This document shows positions 1 through 4,039 of a DNA stretch of 5,446 nt, in pieces. The translations under genes and the position numbers were made by a program. The notes below the pieces were generated by a model. That model did no database searches, was not told where the DNA came from, and worked only from the letters and a program-made list of their open reading frames with translations. The DNA comes from UBA6054 sp964522095 (GTDB lineage: Bacteria > Planctomycetota > Phycisphaerae > Phycisphaerales > UBA1924). Within the stretch, counting starts at the first letter, position 1, and each line of letters starts with the position of its first letter. The DNA is taken from positions 1 to 5,446 of the forward strand of contig CAZFSO010000115.1 in the NCBI GenBank assembly GCA_964522095.1, in the 5' to 3' direction.

Positions 1-1
1 G

Positions 2-94
2 CACCTGACGGCGCTGACGATCATCGAGCCGGACCGGGAGGTGCACCGGAGGCGGTTGGAGGCTTTGGGGGGCGCCGCAGCGGGGGCCCCATAA
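2..94 (+). CDS. C-terminal fragment of an unidentified protein
   Basis: Frame 2 is open from the window edge to a TAA at 92-94 and reads HLTALTIIEPDREVHRRR then LEALGGAAAGAP. The charged amphipathic stretch followed by a short Gly/Ala/Pro tail looks like a real protein C-terminus. Only 30 residues are visible and I recognise no family. The start lies upstream of the window. Frame 1 is also open here, but it continues as an out-of-frame shadow of the antitoxin gene, so frame 2 is the better choice. The gene ends 78 bases before the antitoxin start, so it is probably a separate transcription unit. Confidence 0.4.
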   Translation, partial: HLTALTIIEPDREVHRRRLEALGGAAAGAP

Positions 95-104
95 CAGGGG
101 CGCC
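83..104 (+). terminator. GC-rich hairpin over the stop codon of the upstream gene, possible weak terminator
   Basis: GGGGCCCC (83-90) can pair with GGGGCGCC (97-104) with one mismatch around the loop ATAACA, which holds the TAA stop. No T-tract follows, so intrinsic termination is doubtful. The same stretch carries GGGGCGCCGC twice (69-78 and 97-106). In DNA this GC-rich, such pairing may be chance. Confidence 0.22.
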
Positions 105-119
105 GCGGCGGGGTGGAAC

Positions 120-158
120 CTTGTGTGGCGTTTTGCCGTACAAGTTGGTAGGCTTGTG
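120..158 (+). promoter_or_regulatory. Candidate autoregulatory operator of the toxin-antitoxin pair
   Basis: CTTGTG occurs at 120-125 and again at 153-158, and the inverse ACAAG (within TACAAG) lies between them at 140-144. ACAAG at 140-144 and CTTGT at 153-157 form an 18-base interrupted palindrome. ACAAG is also inverted relative to CTTGT at 120-124. Ribbon-helix-helix antitoxins of TacAT/AtaRT-type modules are known to bind short palindromes just upstream of their own gene, usually as toxin-antitoxin complexes, and to repress it. Position (15-53 bases before the antitoxin start) and lower GC than the surroundings fit. No convincing -35/-10 pair was found, so the promoter itself is not placed. 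Assignment is inference. Confidence 0.35.
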
Positions 159-172
159 CCGAGGGAGTGTCG

Positions 173-454
173 ATGAGCGCGTTGCCGAACCAATCCAGCC
201 GCTTGGACTTCCGGATCTCGCCGGAACAGAAGTCGTTGATCGAGCGGGCCGCGCGGGCCATGGGGCAGACGGTGTCGGGCTTTGCGACGACGACGCTGCT
301 GCGGGCGGCCGAGGACGCGATCGAGCGTGAGACGAACCGGGTGCTGTCGGACCGGGACGCAGCGCTGTTTTTGGCGATGCTGGAGTCGGATGCGGGGCCG
401 AACGAGGCGTTGAAGGCCGCGGCCGAGCGATACAGGGCGCAGCGTGGGGGTTGA
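173..454 (+). CDS. DUF1778 / TacA-type ribbon-helix-helix antitoxin
   Basis: This 93-residue protein is the antitoxin of a type II pair. It should bind the adjacent GNAT toxin to neutralise it and bind DNA to repress the operon. Residues 9-16 (SRLDFRIS) form the expected DNA-contacting beta strand. Helices follow at about 17-30 and 34-50 around the turn MGQTVSGF, which is typical of DUF1778. The C-terminal part (LSDRDAALFLAML at about 58-70, then PNEALKAAAERYR) matches the toxin-binding tail seen in this family. I chose ATG at 173 because GAGG at 161-164 sits 8 bases upstream. An in-frame GTG at 167 would overlap that site. The gene overlaps the toxin start by 11 bases, in the usual antitoxin-first order. 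The family is clear from overall pattern. Which TacA subgroup it belongs to is not determined. Confidence 0.9.
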   Translation: MSALPNQSSRLDFRISPEQKSLIERAARAMGQTVSGFATTTLLRAAEDAIERETNRVLSDRDAALFLAMLESDAGPNEALKAAAERYRAQRGG

Positions 455-962
455 ACCGGGGGGCTGGGTTGTCGAGGAGTTGCGTCCGGACCACGACCGT
501 GCTGGGTTCTCGTGCGGGCAGGCTTCGCTTGACGAGTTCATCCGGCGTTACGCGGGGCAGAACGAGAAGAGCGGGATGAGCCGCACGTTCGTGGCGGTTC
601 GGCCGGGAGAGACCGGCGTCGCGGGGTATTTCGTGCTGGCGGCCGGATCGGTGGCCTATGAGACGCTGACCGACGCGCAGCGGAAGCGTTTGCCCCGGTA
701 CCCGGTCCCGACTGCGCACCTCGGGCGTCTGGCGGTCGACCGCCCGGCGCAGGGGCGGGGACTCGGCTCGTTCCTGCTGATGGACGCGTTGCGGCGTGTC
801 GCGGCGGCGGACCGGCACATCGGCGTGCACGCGGTCGAGGTTGTCGCGATCGACGACGCGGCCAAGCGGTTCTACCTGAAGTACGGTTTCACCGAGCTGC
901 TCGACGACCCGCGGCACCTGTTCCTTGCGATGAGCACCGTGCGGGCGTTGGGGTTGGTCTGA
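444..962 (+). CDS. GNAT acetyltransferase toxin (TacT/AtaT/KacT-like)
   Basis: This 172-residue cytosolic GNAT enzyme is the likely toxin. Characterised relatives transfer acetyl from acetyl-CoA to the amino group of aminoacylated tRNAs and so block translation. The N-terminus has the family-typical pattern of a short strand then FSCGQASLDEFIRRYA (about 22-37), with AGYFVLAAGSV at about 60-70. The acetyl-CoA pyrophosphate loop is LGRLAVDRPAQGRGLGSFLL (about 93-112), with the Q-x-x-G-x-G core QGRGLG at 103-108. The C-terminal motif AKRFYLKYGF (140-149) carries Tyr144, matching the catalytic tyrosine of TacT-like enzymes. No catalytic element is missing, so the toxin looks intact. GTG at 444 is the start, with AGGG at 434-437 six bases upstream inside the antitoxin gene. 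The 11-base overlap suggests translational coupling. The tRNA target cannot be read from sequence. Confidence 0.9.
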   Translation: MGVEPGGWVVEELRPDHDRAGFSCGQASLDEFIRRYAGQNEKSGMSRTFVAVRPGETGVAGYFVLAAGSVAYETLTDAQRKRLPRYPVPTAHLGRLAVDRPAQGRGLGSFLLMDALRRVAAADRHIGVHAVEVVAIDDAAKRFYLKYGFTELLDDPRHLFLAMSTVRALGLV

Positions 963-986
963 GGGGGGCGGGGAGAACAGAAGAAC

Positions 987-1012
987 CCCACGATTCGAGG
1001 ACTCATCGTGGG
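987..1012 (-). terminator. Stem-loop between convergent genes, likely terminator of the acyltransferase gene
   Basis: CCCACGAT (987-994) and ATCGTGGG (1005-1012) are perfect 8-base inverted repeats around a 10-base loop. The stem lies in the 77-base spacer between the toxin stop (962) and the convergent acyltransferase stop (1040). Read on the minus strand it is followed by GTTCTTCTGTTCTCC, a T-rich though not pure T tract. On the plus strand no T-run follows. It therefore fits best as a terminator for the minus-strand gene and may partly block read-through from both sides. Nothing else was seen in this spacer. Confidence 0.5.
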
Positions 1013-1039
1013 CGTTGCTGGGGGTGGGGCTGTGGGCCG

Positions 1040-1816
1040 TCAGGCGATGGAGCGGTCGGTCTTGATGTCGGCGGGGGGTGGGGCTTTGGAGGTGATGCGG
1101 GCGGCCGGGGCGTGGGAGGCGACGGGCCAGCCGGTCCAGGCGGCGTAGCGGTGCTGGAGGTCGGCGGCGATCTCGGCCGGGGTCAGGGTCGACTCGGCGT
1201 AGGAGATCGGGCGCATGTAGCGGACGCGGGCGCGGCTGGGGGTCCAGAGGGCCTGCCAGGCGGTGGGCGTGTCGGGGGCGCCCTCGATGATGACGGGCAG
1301 GATGCGGGCGTTGGTGCGCTTGACCAGCATGCCCACGCCGGGGTTGAAGGGCAGCAGGCGGGCGTGGGGGCGCTCCAAGCGGCCCTCGGGGAAGATGCCG
1401 ATGCACGCGCCGGCGGCCAGGGCGGCGCGGGCGTCACGCAGGCCCTTGCGGCCCTCCTTGTCGCGGGTGACGAAGATCACGCCCTGCCAGCGCCAGAACC
1501 AGTTCAGCCAGGGGATGCGCATGTCCTCGGCCATGATCCAGCCGATGCGGCGGGGGCAGCCGGCGGAGACGAGAATGGGGTCAACCCCGGCGGTGTGGTT
1601 GCAGACGACGATGAGCGGGCCGTCGATGTCCGATAACGCCCCGGGTTCGGTGTCGATTTTCAGGCGGTGGACGAGTCGTGCGTAGGCGCGTCCGAGGACG
1701 TAAAGCACGCCTGTGAAAGGGTCTGCGGGGTCGTGGAGTCGGCGTGCCGCCGCCCACCCGGCCGCGAAGAGCAGCAGGGCGAGCGCCAGCGGGATGCCGG
1801 TGACCCAATAGACCAT
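1040..1816 (-). CDS. plsC: PlsC-family 1-acyl-sn-glycerol-3-phosphate acyltransferase
   Basis: This 258-residue membrane-associated enzyme should transfer an acyl chain to the sn-2 position of lysophosphatidic acid, giving phosphatidic acid for phospholipid synthesis. An N-terminal hydrophobic helix (residues about 4-24) is the likely anchor. The four acyltransferase blocks are in order: NHTAGVDP (73-80) with the catalytic pair His74 and Asp79 (H-x4-D), VIFVTRDK (113-120), IFPEGR (141-146) and LPVIIEG (173-179). Length is normal for the family. The last 25 or so residues are an Ala/Pro-rich tail of low conservation. The start is the ATG read from 1816. No clear Shine-Dalgarno sequence precedes it, so the start is slightly uncertain. 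The gene stands alone on the minus strand, convergent with the toxin-antitoxin pair and pointing away from the assembly gap. Related acyltransferases with other acceptors (for example ornithine lipid enzymes) share these motifs, so the exact acceptor is inferred. Confidence 0.9.
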   Translation of the reverse strand: MVYWVTGIPLALALLLFAAGWAAARRLHDPADPFTGVLYVLGRAYARLVHRLKIDTEPGALSDIDGPLIVVCNHTAGVDPILVSAGCPRRIGWIMAEDMRIPWLNWFWRWQGVIFVTRDKEGRKGLRDARAALAAGACIGIFPEGRLERPHARLLPFNPGVGMLVKRTNARILPVIIEGAPDTPTAWQALWTPSRARVRYMRPISYAESTLTPAEIAADLQHRYAAWTGWPVASHAPAARITSKAPPPADIKTDRSIA

Positions 1817-1880
1817 GTGCGTATATGTTAGCGATCACAAAGAGAATGGCTCCCTCGGCTCGGAGTTTTTCTCGGCGTGG
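1817..1880. other. Short upstream region of the acyltransferase gene, cut by the assembly gap
   Basis: These 64 bases are less GC-rich than the rest and presumably hold the promoter of the minus-strand acyltransferase. No -35/-10 pair with acceptable spacing was found. On the plus strand an ATG at 1846 opens a short frame (MAPSARSFSRR) that runs into the Ns. It cannot be judged as a gene. Confidence 0.3.
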
Positions 1881-1980
1881 NNNNNNNNNNNNNNNNNNNN
1901 NNNNNNNNNNNNNNNNNNNNNNNNNNNNNNNNNNNNNNNNNNNNNNNNNNNNNNNNNNNNNNNNNNNNNNNNNNNNNNNN
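1881..1980. other. Assembly gap of exactly 100 Ns
   Basis: All bases from 1881 to 1980 are N. The round number suggests a scaffold join with arbitrary padding rather than a measured distance. The upstream region of rarA, including its ribosome binding site and any gene before it in the operon, is lost here. Any open frame read across the Ns is artificial. Confidence 0.98.
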
Positions 1981-1982
1981 TC

Positions 1983-3425
1983 ATGAGTGACCTGTGGTCA
2001 GGGCGTCGGGAGGCGGCGGTGCGGAAGGCCGAGCCGCTGGCGGTGCGGGTGCGTCCGACGGACCTGGACGGGGTGATCGGTCAGGCGCATCTGCTCGGTC
2101 CGGGCAAGTTGCTGCGTCGGATGATCGACGCGGACGCGATCACGAGCCTGATTTTGCACGGGCCGCCGGGGACGGGGAAGACGACCTTGGCGGGGGTGAT
2201 CGCGGGTCGGACCAGGCGGCGGTTCGTGCGGGAGAACGCGGCGAGCGTGGGCGTCAAGCGGATCCGCGAGATCATCGACGAGGCCGAGCGGGTGCTGGGG
2301 GACGAGGGCAAGCGGACGATCCTGTTTCTGGACGAGATCCACCGGTTCACGAAGGCGCAGCAGGACGTGCTGCTGGGCGACGTGGAGCGGGGGCTGATCA
2401 CGCTGATCGGGGCAACGACGGAGAACCCGTTGTTCAGCGTGAACAGCGCGTTGATCTCGCGGTCGACCTTGTTCCGGCTGGAGCCGCTGACGGAGGACGA
2501 GACGGTGGCGCTGGTGCGCCGGGCGATCGCGCACCCGAAAGGGTACGGGGGGCTGCCGATCGAGGTCACCGAGGGGGCGTTGCGGGTGTGGGCGGTGAAG
2601 AGTGAGGGGGACGGGCGGCGGGCGCTGGGGGCGCTCGAAGTGGCGGTGGAGTCGGGGTTGGGAGAGAGACGAAGAGACGAAGAGACGGAGAGACGAAGTG
2701 GGAAGACTTCTGATTCCGATCACTCCGTCTCTGCGTCTCTTGGTCTCTCCGTCTCTTCCCCGCTCGTCATCGACGAGCGGGTGGCTGAAGACTCCATCCA
2801 GCAGAAGGTCGCCGTGTACGGGGACGACGGGCATTACGACGCGATCAGCGCCATGATCAAGTCGGTGCGCGGGTCGGACCCGGACGCGGCGGTGTACTGG
2901 ATCGCGCGGATGCTCGACGCGGGCGAGGACCCGCGGTTCGTGGCGCGGCGCCTGGCGATCCTGGCGAGCGAGGACGTCGGCAACGCCGACCCGCGCGGCA
3001 TCATGGTGGCGCAGGCGGCGTGGGACCTGGTCGAGCGGATCGGGATGCCCGAGGCTCGGATCACGCTCTCCCAGTGCGCCTGCTACCTGGCGATGGCGCC
3101 CAAGAGCAACGCGGCGTACGCGGCGATCAACGCGGCGATGGACGACGTGAAGAACGGGCGGGTGCTGCCGGTGCCGATGTACCTGCGCGACAAGAACAGT
3201 TCGCCGGTGTCGGTGGGCGAGGGCGGGGGCGTGCGGGTCAAGAGGGCGGGGGGCGAGGGGTACGAGTACTCGCACGACGCGGCGGGGCAGGTGACCGGCC
3301 AGGACTACCTGGGCGTCGAGAAGCGGTACTACGAGCCGAAGGACGTGGGGGCCGAGGCGGCGATGCGGGCCCGGCTGGAGGAGATCCGCGGCAAGCGGCG
3401 CGAGCGGTACGAGGGCGGCGGGTGA
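1983..3425 (+). CDS. rarA: Replication-associated recombination protein A (RarA/MgsA), AAA+ ATPase
   Basis: This 480-residue AAA+ ATPase is related to clamp loaders and to eukaryotic Mgs1/WRNIP1. It acts in the cytoplasm at stalled or gapped replication forks, often with single-strand binding protein. Visible motifs are Walker A GPPGTGKT (60-67), Walker B ILFLDEIHRF (113-122), sensor 1 GATTENP (143-149), arginine finger ISRS (Arg160), sensor 2 GDGRRAL (209-215), then the C-terminal MgsA region with IKSVRGSDPDAA (292-303), LASEDVGNADPR (327-338) and the later APKSN motif. ATG at 1983 gives the expected family N-terminus (LWSGRRE, then LAVRVRP), though the ribosome binding site is hidden in the gap. 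Usual length is about 420-450. The excess comes mainly from a 34-residue insert at about 227-260, which is a translated inverted repeat. A smaller expansion lies at about 404-423, where the usual YKGAK-type motif is replaced by a Gly/Ser/Val-rich stretch. All ATPase motifs are intact, so the protein is probably functional. It overlaps the next gene by 4 bases. Confidence 0.95.
   Translation: MSDLWSGRREAAVRKAEPLAVRVRPTDLDGVIGQAHLLGPGKLLRRMIDADAITSLILHGPPGTGKTTLAGVIAGRTRRRFVRENAASVGVKRIREIIDEAERVLGDEGKRTILFLDEIHRFTKAQQDVLLGDVERGLITLIGATTENPLFSVNSALISRSTLFRLEPLTEDETVALVRRAIAHPKGYGGLPIEVTEGALRVWAVKSEGDGRRALGALEVAVESGLGERRRDEETERRSGKTSDSDHSVSASLGLSVSSPLVIDERVAEDSIQQKVAVYGDDGHYDAISAMIKSVRGSDPDAAVYWIARMLDAGEDPRFVARRLAILASEDVGNADPRGIMVAQAAWDLVERIGMPEARITLSQCACYLAMAPKSNAAYAAINAAMDDVKNGRVLPVPMYLRDKNSSPVSVGEGGGVRVKRAGGEGYEYSHDAAGQVTGQDYLGVEKRYYEPKDVGAEAAMRARLEEIRGKRRERYEGGG
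2660..2761. repeat. 102-base inverted repeat of AGAGACGN octamers, translated in frame inside rarA
   Basis: The left arm (2660-2700) and right arm (2721-2761) are reverse complements at 35 of 41 positions without gaps. One of the six differences is a G-T wobble. Each arm contains four tandem octamers of the form AGAGACGN: left units at 2665, 2673, 2681 and 2689, right units mirrored across 2725-2756, each set closed by AGTG. The 20-base loop (2701-2720) has a further GGAA/TTCC pairing. Length is 34 codons, and the rarA frame passes through without a stop, giving an Arg/Glu-rich half (GERRRDEETERR) and a Ser-rich half (HSVSASLGLSVSSP). The AGA, CGA and AGT codons and low GC clash with the surrounding gene. 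The site falls where RarA proteins have a variable linker between lid and C-terminal domain. It is best read as an inserted palindromic element. No transposase or target duplication is visible. Confidence 0.85.
2759..2781. repeat. Perfect 10-base-arm hairpin abutting the octamer inverted repeat
   Basis: CCCGCTCGTC (2759-2768) and GACGAGCGGG (2772-2781) are perfect inverted repeats with a 3-base loop, ATC. It shares its first three bases with the end of the larger repeat. It is translated as part of rarA (PLVIDERV, about 260-267), where normal RarA sequence resumes, so it could be native coding sequence rather than part of the insert. Being inside a gene, it is not an obvious terminator. Confidence 0.5.
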
Positions 3426-4039
3426 GCCCGGCCGACGCGAAGAGGGAACTGCGGGCCCGCCTGCGCGCCGTGGTCGGCGCGATGGACGCCGGGTCGCGTC
3501 GGGCGGCGTCGGGGTTGATCCGGGCGCATCTGGCGGCGTCGGACGCGTGGCGTCGGGCGGGGGTGGTGATGATCTACGCCGCGGACGCGAGCGAGCCGGA
3601 CCTGGACGGGCTGATCGGGGTCGGTGCGGGCGAGGGCAAGACGGTGTGCGTGGCGCGGGTGGACTGGGCGCGCCGGGCGATGTCGCCTGCGTCGGTGCGG
3701 TCGCCGGAGGACCTGGTCGCGGGCAGGCACGGCATCCGCGAGCCGGGCACGGGCTGCCCGGAGGTGCCCCCGGATCTGGTGGAACTGGTGGTGGTTCCCG
3801 GGGTTGGGTTTGACGCGTCGGGGGGGCGGCTGGGTCGGGGCGGTGGTTTCTATGATCGGTTCCTGGCCGAGCGGTCGGTCGGCGGGGTTGGCGCGGGCGT
3901 GGTGCTGATCGGCGCGTGCTTTGCGGCTCAGGTCGTCGAGCGCGTGCCGCGGCAGGCGCACGACCGGCCGGTGGACGGGCTCGTGACGGAGGCGGGGCTG
4001 TCGATGGTGGTTCGGGACACGGAGGGACCGGCAACATGA
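3422..4039 (+). CDS. 5-formyltetrahydrofolate cyclo-ligase (MTHFS family)
   Basis: This 205-residue cytosolic enzyme uses ATP to convert 5-formyl-tetrahydrofolate to 5,10-methenyl-tetrahydrofolate, returning a storage or inhibitory folate to the one-carbon pool. The E. coli relative is YgfA/Fau. The N-terminus has the expected basic helix AKRELRARLRA (6-16). HGIREP (103-108) matches the conserved segment before the ATP site. The signature VVPGVGFDASGGRLGRGGG continues to FYDRFL (about 125-148), and VPRQAHDRPVDGLVTE (175-190) ends the domain. The loop after the first core strand reads ASEPDLDGLI rather than the more usual E-V-D-T type, a mild deviation. The start is GTG at 3422, placed by GAGGG at 3411-3415 six bases upstream and by the GTGA overlap with the rarA stop. 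Its own stop overlaps the next ATG (ATGA). It is therefore the middle gene of a likely three-gene operon and translationally coupled on both sides. Confidence 0.93.
   Translation: MSPADAKRELRARLRAVVGAMDAGSRRAASGLIRAHLAASDAWRRAGVVMIYAADASEPDLDGLIGVGAGEGKTVCVARVDWARRAMSPASVRSPEDLVAGRHGIREPGTGCPEVPPDLVELVVVPGVGFDASGGRLGRGGGFYDRFLAERSVGGVGAGVVLIGACFAAQVVERVPRQAHDRPVDGLVTEAGLSMVVRDTEGPAT

Noticed and set aside
167..172. Alternative GTG start for the antitoxin at 167
   Set aside because: It lies on the purine-rich ribosome site. ATG at 173 has an 8-base spacing from GAGG.
988..1010. Hammerhead-like ribozyme on the minus strand (GATGAGTCC present)
   Set aside because: Only part of the core resembles one. 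The second stem and GAAA core are lacking, and a simple stem-loop at a gene end explains it.
21..1406. 461-residue minus-strand open frame
   Set aside because: Composition is dominated by Arg, Pro and His with no recognisable domain. It lies antisense to the toxin-antitoxin pair and out of frame with the acyltransferase gene. This is the usual shadow in high-GC DNA.
1817..1853. Sigma-70-type promoter or leaderless start for the acyltransferase (TAACAT or TATACG near the ATG)
   Set aside because: No -35 element with acceptable spacing is present on the minus strand, so the -10-like strings are not enough.
2660..2761. CRISPR array or intrinsic terminator
   Set aside because: The repeats are 8-base tandem units without spacers, arranged as two inverted arms, and the region is translated within an intact gene with conserved RarA sequence on both sides.
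1815..3425. 536-residue reading of rarA starting before the assembly gap
   Set aside because: The extension runs through 100 Ns. ATG at 1983 gives the normal RarA N-terminus.
1998..4037. 679-residue minus-strand open frame opposite rarA and the cyclo-ligase
   Set aside because: Low-complexity Arg/Pro/His sequence, antisense to two clearly conserved proteins, so it is a shadow frame.
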